Positions 7,849-16,722 of a stretch of DNA of 64,000 nt are shown here, piece after piece (within the stretch, counting starts at the first letter, position 1; each line of letters starts with the position of its first letter). Below the pieces are notes generated by a model. The model did not search any database. It had not been told where the DNA came from and saw only the letters and a program-made list of their open reading frames with translations. The translations under genes and the position numbers were made by a program. The DNA comes from Bacillota bacterium (GTDB lineage: Bacteria > Bacillota > Negativicutes > Sporomusales > UBA7701): contig JAEZJM010000021.1 of assembly GCA_023415775.1 (NCBI GenBank), positions 310,001-374,000 of the forward strand. The letters run 5' to 3'.

Positions 7849-9240
7849 TTGACTGAACTGACGCCAAGACAGATCGTCGCCGAGCTCGACAAGTTCATCG
7901 TCGGCCAGCGGCAGGCGAAGAAGTCGGTCGCGGTCGCCCTGCGCAACCGATGGCGCAGCAAGCAGCTCTCAGCGGATCTGAAAGAGGAGATTATCCCTAA
8001 GAATATATTGATGATCGGCCCTACGGGGGTGGGCAAAACTGAGATCGCCCGCCGGCTGGCCAAACTGGTCAGCGCGCCGTTTATCAAGGTGGAAGCGACG
8101 AAGTTTACGGAGATCGGTTATGTCGGCCGCGATGTGGAGTCGATGGTCCGCGATCTGGTGGAGACGGCCATCCGCATGGTGAAGCAGGAGCGAATGGCCG
8201 AGGTGGCCGGTAAGGCGCGCGAACTGGCCGACGAGCGCATTCTCGATTATTTTCTGCCTGCGGCGAAGAAGGAGACGGCCCGCAATCCGTTCGAACTGCT
8301 GTTTACCGGCGGCCTCGGCCAGCAGCCGGCCACGCCGGCCCCGCCGGAGGAACCGGCGCCGAACACGGCCCGCGACTGGTGGCGCGCCCGCCTTGAGCGC
8401 GGCGAACTGGAGGAGGAGCTGATCGAGATTACGGTCGAGGACAGCTCGCACCCGATGATGGGGATGTTCGCCGGCACGGGCGCGGAAGAAATGGGCATAA
8501 ATATTCAGGATATGCTGGGAAATCTAATGCCCAAAAAGCAAAAACGGCGCAAGGTCACGGTTTCCGTAGCCCGCAAGATATTTACCCAAGAGGAAGCCCA
8601 GAAGCTCATCGATATGGATGAGGTTAACGCCGCGGCGGTGACGCTGGCGGAAAACTACGGGATAATTTTCCTCGACGAGATCGACAAGATCGCCGGCCGC
8701 GGCAAAAGCGCCGGTCCCGACGTTTCCCGCGAGGGGGTGCAGCGGGATATCCTGCCGATCGTGGAAGGGTCGACGGTGGTAACAAAATACGGGCCGGTGA
8801 AGACCGATCATGTCCTTTTCATCGCCGCCGGCGCTTTCCATATTTCCAAGCCTTCCGATCTCATCCCGGAGCTTCAGGGCAGGTTCCCGATTAGGGTGGA
8901 ACTGGCCAGCCTTTCGAAGGAGGATCTCAAGCAGATCCTGACCGAACCGGCCAACGCGCTGCTCAAACAATACACTTCTTTGCTGGCGACGGAAGGGATT
9001 GCCATCGATTTTGGCGAAGATGCTATCGATGAGCTTGCCGAGATCGCCTGCAAGGTGAACGCCCAGACGGAGAATATCGGCGCGCGGAGGCTGCATACCA
9101 TCCTGGAGAAGCTGCTCGAGGATCTGGCCTTCGAAGCCCCAGATATCGCCGCCGGCAAGGTGCTAATCGACCGCGCGTATGTGAAGGGCAAGCTGGATGC
9201 GATTGTCGTTAATCAGGATTTGAGCCAGTTTATTCTTTAG
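7849..9240 (+). CDS. hslU: ATP-dependent protease ATPase subunit HslU (ClpY)
   Basis: HslU is the AAA+ unfoldase that feeds substrates to HslV. The 463 residues show Walker A GPTGVGKT (57-64), an intermediate I-domain of roughly 130-240, and Walker B IIFLDEID (272-279), and end with an LSQFIL tail of the kind that activates HslV. The TTG start at 7849 follows a strong AAGGGGGGAA site; the upstream in-frame ATG lies inside hslV and would add 24 unrelated residues. Length is normal. Confidence 0.97.
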   Translation: MTELTPRQIVAELDKFIVGQRQAKKSVAVALRNRWRSKQLSADLKEEIIPKNILMIGPTGVGKTEIARRLAKLVSAPFIKVEATKFTEIGYVGRDVESMVRDLVETAIRMVKQERMAEVAGKARELADERILDYFLPAAKKETARNPFELLFTGGLGQQPATPAPPEEPAPNTARDWWRARLERGELEEELIEITVEDSSHPMMGMFAGTGAEEMGINIQDMLGNLMPKKQKRRKVTVSVARKIFTQEEAQKLIDMDEVNAAAVTLAENYGIIFLDEIDKIAGRGKSAGPDVSREGVQRDILPIVEGSTVVTKYGPVKTDHVLFIAAGAFHISKPSDLIPELQGRFPIRVELASLSKEDLKQILTEPANALLKQYTSLLATEGIAIDFGEDAIDELAEIACKVNAQTENIGARRLHTILEKLLEDLAFEAPDIAAGKVLIDRAYVKGKLDAIVVNQDLSQFIL

Positions 9241-9296
9241 GGGAGAGCAACTCATTAAAGAGAGAATATGTCTAGCGAAAGGCAGGATTGATCACA

Positions 9297-10073
9297 GTGT
9301 CGTCAATGTTGGACCGTACCCGGAAAATTAATCGTTTGCTGCAAAAATCCGACAAAGTCAAATATGAAGAGATTTCTTCTGTTTTGAGCCAGGTTATGAC
9401 TTCGAACGTGTATATCGTCAGCAGGGAAGGCGCAGTGCTAGGCTACGCGCTCATCGACCAGTTCGAGTGCGAGATCATGAGGGAGAGGGTTTTGTCCAAG
9501 GGGCTTTTCCCCGACAGGTATGTGGAGTTTTTGCTCAAGATCCAGGAGACTTCGCCCAACCTGCGCCTGGAGAACGGGTTGTGCGCTTTCGCCGAGAAAA
9601 CGAGCTGCATCGCTAACGACAAGTTTACGACCATCATCCCTATCCACGGCGGCGGCGAGCGCATCGGCACGCTTATTGTCGCCAAGTTCGACCGGGAGTT
9701 TAACGATGACGATCTTATCCTGGCCGAGTACGGCGCGACGGTGGTCGGGATGGAGATTCTCCGCGACCGTAGCGAGAAGATCGAGGAGGAGGCCCGCAAG
9801 AAGGCGACGGTGCAGGTTGCGCTGGGCACGCTGTCGTATTCGGAGCTGGAGGCGGTGATGCATATCCTCGGCGAGCTGGAGGGCAACGAGGGCCTGCTGG
9901 TGGCGAGCAAGATCGCCGATCGCGTGGGCATCACCCGCTCGGTGATCGTGAACGCGCTCAGGAAGTTTGAGAGCGCGGGCGTGATCGAGTCGAAGTCGCT
10001 GGGGATGAAGGGCACGTATATCAAGGTGCTGAACGAGCGCCTGCTCGATGAGCTGAAGAAGCTTAAGAAGTAG
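9297..10073 (+). CDS. codY: GTP- and branched-chain amino acid-sensing repressor CodY
   Basis: CodY is a dimeric global regulator that senses isoleucine, leucine, valine and GTP, and represses nutrient-limitation genes, including motility in Bacillus. The 258 residues have an N-terminal GAF domain with the conserved IPIHGGGERIGTLIV and FNDDDLILAEYGATVVGME stretches, and a C-terminal winged helix (SKIADRVGITRSVIVNALRK, about 204-223). GTG at 9297 lies 10 bases after AGGCAGG; TTG 9288 or ATG 9306 are alternatives. It ends the xerC-hslVU-codY operon and is followed by a strong terminator. Confidence 0.97.
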   Translation: MSSMLDRTRKINRLLQKSDKVKYEEISSVLSQVMTSNVYIVSREGAVLGYALIDQFECEIMRERVLSKGLFPDRYVEFLLKIQETSPNLRLENGLCAFAEKTSCIANDKFTTIIPIHGGGERIGTLIVAKFDREFNDDDLILAEYGATVVGMEILRDRSEKIEEEARKKATVQVALGTLSYSELEAVMHILGELEGNEGLLVASKIADRVGITRSVIVNALRKFESAGVIESKSLGMKGTYIKVLNERLLDELKKLKK

Positions 10074-10078
10074 GGGGG

Positions 10079-10107
10079 ACGGCCCGCCGGATGGCGGGCC
10101 GTTTTTA
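10079..10107 (+). terminator. Rho-independent terminator after codY
   Basis: ACGGCCCGCC (10079-10088) and GGCGGGCCGT (10093-10102) pair perfectly over ten bases with a GGAT loop, followed directly by a run of T. It lies 6 bases after the codY stop and separates the codY operon from the flagellar block. Confidence 0.95.
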
Positions 10108-10410
10108 TATGCCTGCGCGCTTAATATATCGGGGCCGGGCGACGAATTATATGGTGACGGCGGGACGACAGGAAGGAGGTTTTCACGAACTGCCAGGATT
10201 TTCCCCCACGGCCGTTAGAGTCTGTTGCGTTTGTCAGATTATGGCGGTTGACGGGTGGTTATTGACGATTTTCATAAATTTGCATTGAAATTTAGTATTT
10301 TAAGGAACATAATGGCGTTATTTGTGAAAGGATTTTCCTTAATTATGTAGAATGATGCAAAAGATATAGTATTTTTGTCTTCATTTTTAGCGTGATTGGG
10401 GGGCTATCTT
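10108..10410 (+). other. Untranslated leader region ahead of the flagellar block
   Basis: About 300 bases without a convincing gene. The first 130 bases are GC-rich and include an AGGAAGGAGG stretch at 10169-10180 with no good reading frame behind it. From about 10255 the sequence is strongly AT-rich. It holds a CodY-box-like site, two TTGACG elements (10248-10253 and 10262-10267) lacking a well-spaced strong -10, a TAGAAT (10348-10353) and a TATAGT (10365-10370) with poor -35 partners, and an AAGGA/TCCTT inverted repeat near 10328-10340. The flgB promoter must be here, but I cannot place it with confidence. No known riboswitch core was recognised. Confidence 0.6.
10267..10281 (+). promoter_or_regulatory. 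CodY-box-like site upstream of flgB
   Basis: GATTTTCATAAATTT matches the CodY consensus AATTTTCWGAAAATT at 12 of 15 positions (mismatches at 1, 9 and 13). It overlaps the end of a TTGACG element at 10262-10267 and is 130 bases before the flgB start. In B. subtilis, CodY represses the fla/che operon directly. The neighbouring codY gene makes this plausible, but AT-rich sequence produces chance matches. Confidence 0.4.
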
Positions 10411-10818
10411 GTGGTTAAATCGATTTTATCGTCACCTCAGGAGTCGGTCCTTGAGCAGGCGCTGGGGGCGGCTGCCCTGCGGCATAAGGTTATCGCGAAC
10501 AATATCGCCAATGTGAATACGCCGGGGTTTAAAAAGAGCGATGTGGTGTTCGAGGAAAAGCTGGCCGCGGCGATGACGGGCAAGACGGCAAATATGACCC
10601 GCACTCATGCCAAGCATCTGCCCGGACGCCAGGGCGACGTTTTTTCGCCGTCGGTGGCGACGGATACGAAGACTTCGCTGCGGACGGACGGCAACAATGT
10701 CGATATCGACGCCGAGATGGCGAATGTGGCCAAGAACACGATTTATTACAACGCGGTGGCTCAGCAGCTCGGCAGTTATTTTTCGAATCTGAAGTCGGCG
10801 ATTAGAGGAGGCAATTGA
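10411..10818 (+). CDS. flgB: Flagellar basal body rod protein FlgB
   Basis: FlgB is a proximal rod subunit. The 135-residue protein has the family N-terminal stretch LRHKVIANNIANVNTPGFK and a C-terminal amphipathic helix (NVAKNTIYYNAVAQQL). The GTG at 10411 follows a GGGGGG site with 8 bases between; an upstream in-frame TTG at 10396 overlaps that site and is rejected. First gene of the flagellar block; three bases before flgC. Confidence 0.95.
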   Translation: MVKSILSSPQESVLEQALGAAALRHKVIANNIANVNTPGFKKSDVVFEEKLAAAMTGKTANMTRTHAKHLPGRQGDVFSPSVATDTKTSLRTDGNNVDIDAEMANVAKNTIYYNAVAQQLGSYFSNLKSAIRGGN

Positions 10819-10820
10819 CG

Positions 10821-11255
10821 ATGGGGATGTTCGGGGCTATCGACGCCGCGGCGTCAGGGATGACGGCCGAACGCCTGCGCTTGGATGTTATCGCCAATAA
10901 TCTCGCCAATGTCAATTCGACGAGGACGGCGGAGGGCGGCCCTTATCGCCGCCAGATGGCGGTGTTCGCCCCCCGGTCGGGCGGTTCGACTTTCGGACAG
11001 GTGCTGGCCGCGAGTTTCGAGGGCGGCGCCGGGGTGCGGGTGGTGGGTATTGTGAAGGATAGTTCGCCGTTTAAGATGGTGTTCGATCCCAAACATCCCG
11101 ACGCCAACGCCGACGGGTATGTGTCGATGCCGAATGTGAACGTGGTGGCGGAGATGGTGGATATGATGACCGCCACCCGGGCGTACGAGGCGAATGTGAC
11201 GGCGGTGAACGCCGCCAAGGGGATGGCCACTAAGGCTTTGGAAATTGGCCGCTAG
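10821..11255 (+). CDS. flgC: Flagellar basal body rod protein FlgC
   Basis: FlgC is a rod subunit that assembles with FlgB. The 144-residue protein has the rod/hook N-terminal motif LDVIANNLANVNST and the C-terminal motif TRAYEANVTAVNAAK typical of FlgC. The ATG at 10821 lies about 10 bases after AGAGGAGG; a TTG at 10815 is too close to it. It sits in the conserved flgB-flgC-fliE order. Confidence 0.96.
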   Translation: MGMFGAIDAAASGMTAERLRLDVIANNLANVNSTRTAEGGPYRRQMAVFAPRSGGSTFGQVLAASFEGGAGVRVVGIVKDSSPFKMVFDPKHPDANADGYVSMPNVNVVAEMVDMMTATRAYEANVTAVNAAKGMATKALEIGR

Positions 11256-11272
11256 GCTAAGGAGGATTGAGT

Positions 11273-11575
11273 ATGCGCGTTGACCCGATTGCCCTTAATC
11301 CCGCAGGCGCTGCCCGTACTGCCGCCGGCGCGTCGCCGGCAGCCGCGGAGGGCGGCAGGAGTTTCGGCCAGATCCTCGCCGATAGCCTTGGCGAGGTGAA
11401 TAAGCTGCAGCTGGACGCCCAACAGGCGTCGATGAATCTGGCCGCCGGCAAGATCCAGGATGTTTCCGAGGTTGTGATTGCTACGGAGAAGGCGACGATC
11501 GCTTTGCAGCTTACGATGCAGGTGCGAAATAAGGTTGTCGAGGCTTATCAGGAAATGATGCGGATGCAGGTATAA
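11273..11575 (+). CDS. fliE: Flagellar hook-basal body protein FliE
   Basis: FliE joins the MS ring to the rod and is needed for export of rod proteins. The 100 residues include FGQILADSLGEVNKLQ and end in VRNKVVEAYQEMMRMQV, the conserved FliE tail. The N-terminal 25 residues are alanine- and glycine-rich. The ATG at 11273 is 7 bases after AAGGAGG. Seventeen bases follow flgC. Confidence 0.95.
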   Translation: MRVDPIALNPAGAARTAAGASPAAAEGGRSFGQILADSLGEVNKLQLDAQQASMNLAAGKIQDVSEVVIATEKATIALQLTMQVRNKVVEAYQEMMRMQV

Positions 11576-11625
11576 ATGCCGGGCGTTAGCCTCGGTCCTT
11601 ATTTGTCACTTGGAGAGGTGGAGCC

Positions 11626-13164
11626 ATGGCCGACTGGAAAGAACAGTCACTAAGCCTCTGGCAGAAGATCGGCAAACGGGAACGGTATATGATTATCGGG
11701 GCGGCGGTGCTGCTGTTCGTGGCCATCATCGGCTGGAGCGTGTGGTGGGGCGGACGGCCTGATAACGTGCCGCTGTTTACCGGGATGGATGCCAAGGATG
11801 CCGGCGAGGTGGCCGCGAAGCTGAAGGAGCTGAAGATTCCGTACGAGATAGGCAACAACGGGACGGCTATCTTGGTGTCGTCGAAGGATGTTTACCGCGT
11901 GCGCCTCGATTTGGCAAGCCAGGGGCTGCCGCGCGGTTATAAGGGTTTCGAGATTTTCGACCAGAATAAGTTCGGGGCGACGGAGTTTCAGAATAAGGTT
12001 TATTATCTCCAGGCCCTCCAGGGGGAGCTGACCCGCACGATCGAGCAGATGGCCGAGGTGGAGAAGGCCAGGGTGCATATCGTGCTGCCGGAGGATAGCC
12101 TGTATAAGCGCAACGAGAAGCCGGCGACGGCGTCGATCATGCTGAAGCTGCGCCCGTCGGCCCAGTTGACGCGCGAGCAGGTGAAGGGGATCGTGAATCT
12201 TGTGGCCCACAGTATCCAGAGCCTCAAGCCGGAGAATGTGACGGTTGTGGACAGTTTCGCCCGCGTGCTGAACGATCAGCCCGAGTCGCAGCAGTTGCCG
12301 ACCGCCGCTTCCCTGACCCAGCTGGAGATGACGAAGAAGGTGCAGGATAATCTGCAGAAGAGCGTGCAGTCGCTGCTGGAGCAGGTGCTTGGGCCGAATA
12401 AGACGGCGGTGCGGGTGAGCGTTGAGCTGAATTTCGATTTGCGGACGGTGGACCGCCAGGTGTTCGAGCCGGTGGTGGACGATAAGGGGATTATCAGGAG
12501 TTCGCAGGATGTGAACGAGAGTTTCAAGGGCACGACGCCCCAGCAGGGCGGGGTGCCCGGGACGACGACGAATATTCCCGGTTATGTGACGACCAATCAG
12601 GGCCAGTCGCAGTACGAGAAGAAGGAATCAACCCGCAATTATGAGATTAATGAGCTTAAAGAGAAGACTGTCGTAGCTCCCGGCTCGATCCGCCGCCTGG
12701 CGGTGTCGGTGCTGGTGGACGCGAATGTGAATAATGCCCAGCGGGAGAGCATCATGAAGGCGGTGTCGTCGGCGGTGGGCTATAACGCCGGCCGCGGCGA
12801 CGTTATTTCGGTGGAGAGCATCCCGTTCAGCACCGAGCTGGTCGACCGCCAGAAGCGCGAGGAGCTGGAGCTGGCGGAGCAGCAGAAGCAGGCGCTGTAT
12901 ATGAAGATCGCGGTGGCGGCGGTGGCGCTGCTGGCCGTGTTGTATGTAGTGCGCACGTTCCTGCGCAAGCGTCAGCCGGAGGAGCCTGAGTTTATGGAGA
13001 TTCCCGTGCAGTCGCCGGCTCATATTATGGAGTCGTCCGCCGCGAAGGAGCTTTCGCCGCAGGAGAAGGAACGCGCCGCGCAACGGGAAGCTATCGCGAA
13101 GATGGCGAAGGCGAAACCGGAAGAGGTGGCCCAGCTTGTCAAGGCTTGGATTAACGAGGAGTAG
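11626..13164 (+). CDS. fliF: Flagellar MS-ring protein FliF
   Basis: FliF forms the membrane MS ring on which the flagellum is built. The 512-residue protein has a transmembrane helix at about 22-40, a periplasm-side ring-building region including the YscJ-like domain (GFEIFDQNKFGATEF and the following stretch), and a second transmembrane helix at about 426-446. The C-terminal cytoplasmic tail, which binds FliG, ends in VAQLVKAWINEE. A GGAGAGGTGGAG site precedes the ATG. Length is typical of Gram-positive FliF. Confidence 0.97.
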   Translation: MADWKEQSLSLWQKIGKRERYMIIGAAVLLFVAIIGWSVWWGGRPDNVPLFTGMDAKDAGEVAAKLKELKIPYEIGNNGTAILVSSKDVYRVRLDLASQGLPRGYKGFEIFDQNKFGATEFQNKVYYLQALQGELTRTIEQMAEVEKARVHIVLPEDSLYKRNEKPATASIMLKLRPSAQLTREQVKGIVNLVAHSIQSLKPENVTVVDSFARVLNDQPESQQLPTAASLTQLEMTKKVQDNLQKSVQSLLEQVLGPNKTAVRVSVELNFDLRTVDRQVFEPVVDDKGIIRSSQDVNESFKGTTPQQGGVPGTTTNIPGYVTTNQGQSQYEKKESTRNYEINELKEKTVVAPGSIRRLAVSVLVDANVNNAQRESIMKAVSSAVGYNAGRGDVISVESIPFSTELVDRQKREELELAEQQKQALYMKIAVAAVALLAVLYVVRTFLRKRQPEEPEFMEIPVQSPAHIMESSAAKELSPQEKERAAQREAIAKMAKAKPEEVAQLVKAWINEE

Positions 13165-13179
13165 GCAGGAGGGTCAGGG

Positions 13180-14190
13180 ATGTATCAGCCTTCGGATATG
13201 AACGGCAAGCAGAAGGCCGCGATTTTGCTCATCTCCCTCGGGCCGGATGTGGCGTCTCAGGTTTTCAAGCATCTGAAGGAAGATGAGATCGAGAAGCTGA
13301 CGCTGGAGATCGCCAACCAGCGCAAGGTGACGCAGGAGAGCAAGGATAAGGTGCTGGTGGAGTTCCATCAGATGGCGCTTGCCAAGGAGTATATTTCGAG
13401 CGGCGGTATCGATTACGCCCGCGAGATTATCGAGAAGGCTCTCGGGCAGGAGAAGGCGATGATGATTATCAATCGCCTGACTTCAAGTCTCCAGATCAGG
13501 CCGTTCGATTTCGCCCGCAAGACCGATCCTTCCCAGCTGCTGAACTTCATCCAGAATGAGCATCCTCAGACGATTGCGCTGATTATGGCTTATCTGCAGC
13601 CTGAGCAGGCGGGGACGATTTTGTCGGCGCTGCCGCCTGACAGGCAGGTGGATGTGGCGAAGCGGATCGCGATGATGGATAGGACGTCGCCCGATGTGAT
13701 CAAGGATGTGGAGCGTATTCTGGAGCGCAAGTTGTCGTCGCTGGTGACGCAGGATTTTACGGCCGCCGGCGGCGTGGACGCGATCGTCGAGGTGCTGAAC
13801 CGGGTGGACCGGACGACGGAGCGGACGATTATCGAGAATTTGGAGATTCAGAACCCGGAGCTGGCGGAAGAGATCAAGAAGCGGATGTTCGTGTTCGAGG
13901 ATATCGTGCTGCTGGACGACCGTTCGCTGCAGCTGGTGCTGCGCGAGATCGATTCCAAGGATCTGGCGCTGGCGCTCAAGGCTTCGTCGAGCGAGGTCGC
14001 CGAAAAGGTGTACAAGAATATGTCGAAGCGCGCCGCCGAGATGCTGCGCGAGGAGATTCAGTATATGGGCCCGGTGCGCATCCGCGATGTGGAGGAGGCG
14101 CAGCAGAAGGTCGTCAATGTTATCCGTCGTCTCGAGGAATCGGGTGAGATTATTGTTTCCCGCGGTAAAGGAGACGAGATAATTGTCTAA
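13180..14190 (+). CDS. fliG: Flagellar motor switch protein FliG
   Basis: FliG is the rotor ring protein that contacts the stator and determines torque. The 336 residues show the N-terminal FliF-binding region, the middle domain with NEHPQTIALIMAYL, and the C-terminal torque domain with FEDIVLLDDRSLQLVLREID containing the charged residues that act on MotA. An AGGAGGGT ribosome site is 8 bases ahead of the ATG. The 3' end overlaps the fliH start by 8 bases. Confidence 0.97.
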   Translation: MYQPSDMNGKQKAAILLISLGPDVASQVFKHLKEDEIEKLTLEIANQRKVTQESKDKVLVEFHQMALAKEYISSGGIDYAREIIEKALGQEKAMMIINRLTSSLQIRPFDFARKTDPSQLLNFIQNEHPQTIALIMAYLQPEQAGTILSALPPDRQVDVAKRIAMMDRTSPDVIKDVERILERKLSSLVTQDFTAAGGVDAIVEVLNRVDRTTERTIIENLEIQNPELAEEIKKRMFVFEDIVLLDDRSLQLVLREIDSKDLALALKASSSEVAEKVYKNMSKRAAEMLREEIQYMGPVRIRDVEEAQQKVVNVIRRLEESGEIIVSRGKGDEIIV

Positions 14191-14932
14191 GATTTTCAAG
14201 GGCGTATCCCTGCGCGAGACGCCGCATGTGGTTACATATACGCCGCCACGCCTGCCGGAGCCGGAGCCTGACGAGGAGTCGTTCGCAGACGAGGAGGGCG
14301 CCGAGGAGGAGATTCTGACGGCGGCCGGCGGCGAGGCGATCGGCATCATTTCTGCGGCCCGCGAGACGGCGGCCGCTGTGGTGGCGGCCGCAAACGATGA
14401 CGCGGCAAAGCTGCGGCGCGAGGCGTATGACGAGGGCTATGAGAAGGGGTTCGCCGAGGGCCAGGCGCGCGGCGAGGCAGCCGGCCTGGAGCAGGCCAGG
14501 GGCGCGATCGCCGCGGCGGCCGAGCAGGCGTCGCAGATTGTGGCGCTTGCTAGGCAGCAGGCCGACGAGTCTTTCCGGGCTGCCGAACGGCAGGTGGTGG
14601 AGCTGGCTCTGGCTGTGGCTTCGAAGGTGCTGGCGCGCGAGATGGCGGAGAATCCGACGGTGATTCTGCCGATTGTCAAGGCGGCGCTGGATAAGGTGCA
14701 GGACCAGGAGCAGATTACGATCCGCGTGAATCCCGAGTGCTACGAGCTGGTGCTGGCCGCCCGGTCCGAGCTGCAGGCCGGTCTGGCGCGCGCAGGCAGT
14801 GTGGCGGTGCTGGCCGATGCCGCCCTTAAGAGCGGCGACTGCATCGTGGAGACGCCGTACGGGACGGTGGACGCCCGCATCGATACGCAGTTGGATCTGG
14901 TGAAGGCGGCGCTGAAGGAGCTGCTGCCGTGA
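14183..14932 (+). CDS. fliH: Flagellar assembly protein FliH
   Basis: FliH binds the FliI ATPase and links it to the export gate. The 249 residues include a proline- and glutamate-rich N-terminus, an alanine-rich helical middle with GXXXG-like spacing (EGYEKGFAEGQARGEAAGLE), and a conserved C-terminal domain (GDCIVETPYGTVDARIDTQL). The TTG start at 14183, after AAAGGAG, overlaps fliG. The last bases overlap the GTG of fliI, so translation is probably coupled. Confidence 0.93.
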   Translation: MSKIFKGVSLRETPHVVTYTPPRLPEPEPDEESFADEEGAEEEILTAAGGEAIGIISAARETAAAVVAAANDDAAKLRREAYDEGYEKGFAEGQARGEAAGLEQARGAIAAAAEQASQIVALARQQADESFRAAERQVVELALAVASKVLAREMAENPTVILPIVKAALDKVQDQEQITIRVNPECYELVLAARSELQAGLARAGSVAVLADAALKSGDCIVETPYGTVDARIDTQLDLVKAALKELLP

Positions 14933-16242
14933 CGGCGGTGAATGTCGCCCGTTATGTTGATGGGCTGAAAAGCATAGACTCGATTCAACAGGTGGGCAAG
15001 GTCAGCAAGATTATCGGCCTGCTGATCGAATCCCAAGGTCCCCGGGTCAATCTGGGGGATTTGTGTTATATCACCTCGCCGGATGACGGGTTCAGCCTGC
15101 CGGCGGAGGTGGTGGGGTTCCGCGAGAACAGCGTGCTGCTGATGCCTCTGGGCGAGCTGCACGGCATCGGCCCCGGCTGCCAGGTGGTTTCGGCCCGGCG
15201 GAAGTTGACGGTGAATGTGGGCCGGAGCCTTCTCGGCCGCATCCTCGACGGGCTGGGCAATCCGATCGACGGCAAGGGCCCGCTGACGGGCGGCGAGGAG
15301 TATCCGCTTCACGCGGTGCCGCCGCCGCCGCTGTCGCGTCAGCGGATAGCCGATAGAATTTCCGTGGGCGTCCGCGCCGTCGACGGTCTGCTGACCCTCG
15401 GCCGCGGCCAGCGGGTGGGGATCATGGCCGGCAGCGGGGTGGGCAAGAGTACGCTGCTGGGGATGGTGGCCCGCAACACGGAAGCCGATATAAGCGTGAT
15501 CGCGCTGGTGGGCGAGCGCGGCCGCGAGGTGCGCGAGTTCGTAGAGCGCGATCTTGGCGAGGAAGGGCTGAAGAGGTCGGTCGTCGTTGTGGCGACGTCG
15601 GACCAGCCGGCGCTCCTGCGTCTCAAGGGGGCGATGACGGCGACCGCGATAGCCGAGTATTTCCGCGACCAGGGTCTGAATGTCGTGCTGATGATGGATT
15701 CGGTGACCCGGTTCGCGGTCGCCCAGCGCGAGGTGGGGCTGACGGTCGGCGAACCGCCTGCGACCCGCGGTTATACCCCTTCGGTTTTCGCGCTGTTACC
15801 CAAACTGCTGGAGCGTTCCGGGACGGGGGATAAGGGGTCGATCACCGGCATCTATACGGTGCTGGTGGACGGCGACGATATGAACGAGCCGATCGCCGAC
15901 GCGGCGCGCAGCATCCTCGACGGCCATATCGTTCTGTCGCGGGCGCTGGCGGCCCAGAACCACTACCCGGCGATCGACATTCTCCAGAGTGTCAGCAGGC
16001 TGATGCTGGAGATCGTGGACGAGGAGCACTGGGACGCGGCGCAGAAGATCAGGACGATGCTGGCGACGTACCGCGAGGCGGAGGATCTGATCAATATCGG
16101 CGCGTACGCCCAGGGCAGCAATCCGGCGATCGACCGGGCCATCCAGATGATCGGCCCGATCAGGGAGTTTCTCCGCCAGAGTGTCCGCGAGCAGACCGGG
16201 CTCGGGGGCGCGGTAGACAGGCTGGTGGCCCTTACCCGATAA
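14929..16242 (+). CDS. fliI: Flagellar export ATPase FliI
   Basis: FliI is the F1-beta-like ATPase of the flagellar type III export machine. The 437-residue protein has Walker A AGSGVGKST (167-175), the Walker B region VVLMMDSVTRFA, and the family sequence GEPPATRGYTPSVFALLP. The GTG start at 14929 overlaps the end of fliH by 4 bases. A run of eight T follows the stop at 16243 without a stem, so it is not a terminator. Confidence 0.97.
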   Translation: MTAVNVARYVDGLKSIDSIQQVGKVSKIIGLLIESQGPRVNLGDLCYITSPDDGFSLPAEVVGFRENSVLLMPLGELHGIGPGCQVVSARRKLTVNVGRSLLGRILDGLGNPIDGKGPLTGGEEYPLHAVPPPPLSRQRIADRISVGVRAVDGLLTLGRGQRVGIMAGSGVGKSTLLGMVARNTEADISVIALVGERGREVREFVERDLGEEGLKRSVVVVATSDQPALLRLKGAMTATAIAEYFRDQGLNVVLMMDSVTRFAVAQREVGLTVGEPPATRGYTPSVFALLPKLLERSGTGDKGSITGIYTVLVDGDDMNEPIADAARSILDGHIVLSRALAAQNHYPAIDILQSVSRLMLEIVDEEHWDAAQKIRTMLATYREAEDLINIGAYAQGSNPAIDRAIQMIGPIREFLRQSVREQTGLGGAVDRLVALTR

Positions 16243-16270
16243 TTTTTTTTGGCAGGCGAGGTGATCGGCG

Positions 16271-16714
16271 GTGCGCCCGTTTCAGTTCCGACTAGAGACG
16301 CTTTTGAAGTTCCGCCGCATGCAGGAGGAACAGGCGCAGATAAAGCTGGCCGCGGCGACGGCGCAGTATGTGGCCGAACGGGAGGCGCTGGCCGCCCTGG
16401 AGGCGGAGCTGGCCGGCCATGTCGCCGAATATCGCCGCACTCTTTCCGAACCTGTCACAGTGGCGGTACTTAAGACTTTTCGCGATTATAACGATAAATT
16501 AAAAGGGGATATATCCCATCAGCATGTCCGGGTGGAGTCGGCCGCCCACAGACGGCAGGAATGCCTGACCGTTTTGGAGGAGGCCGCGAGGGCCCGCAAG
16601 CTGGTTGAAAAGCTGCGCGAGAAGCGTCTCGCCCAGTATCAGGCCGAAGCGCTGCTCGAGGAGCAGAAGCTGCTTGATGAGTTGGGGCTGCAGGCCTTCG
16701 TGCGCAACGGCTAG
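16271..16714 (+). CDS. fliJ: Flagellar export chaperone FliJ
   Basis: FliJ is a coiled-coil export chaperone that helps couple FliI to the gate. The 147 residues begin FQFRLETLLKFRRMQEEQ, the standard FliJ N-terminus, and are predicted as one long charged helix pair with heptad-like spacing throughout. The GTG at 16271 follows an AGGCGAGGTGATC stretch. Family sequence similarity is low in general, so position after fliI is an important part of the call. Confidence 0.92.
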   Translation: MRPFQFRLETLLKFRRMQEEQAQIKLAAATAQYVAEREALAALEAELAGHVAEYRRTLSEPVTVAVLKTFRDYNDKLKGDISHQHVRVESAAHRRQECLTVLEEAARARKLVEKLREKRLAQYQAEALLEEQKLLDELGLQAFVRNG

Positions 16715-16722
16715 GAGTGAAA

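Noticed and set aside
10091..10288. Open frame of 65 codons between codY and flgB
   Set aside because: It starts inside the codY terminator hairpin, lacks a ribosome site at its start and has no recognisable family. The AGGAAGGAGG inside it is not followed by a good start codon.
10108..10410. c-di-GMP (GEMM) riboswitch ahead of the flagellar genes
   Set aside because: The conserved riboswitch core sequences were not found by eye, and the AT-rich part does not fold in the expected way.
16243..16252. Run of eight T after fliI as a terminator
   Set aside because: No stem precedes it and the gene block continues with tight spacing.
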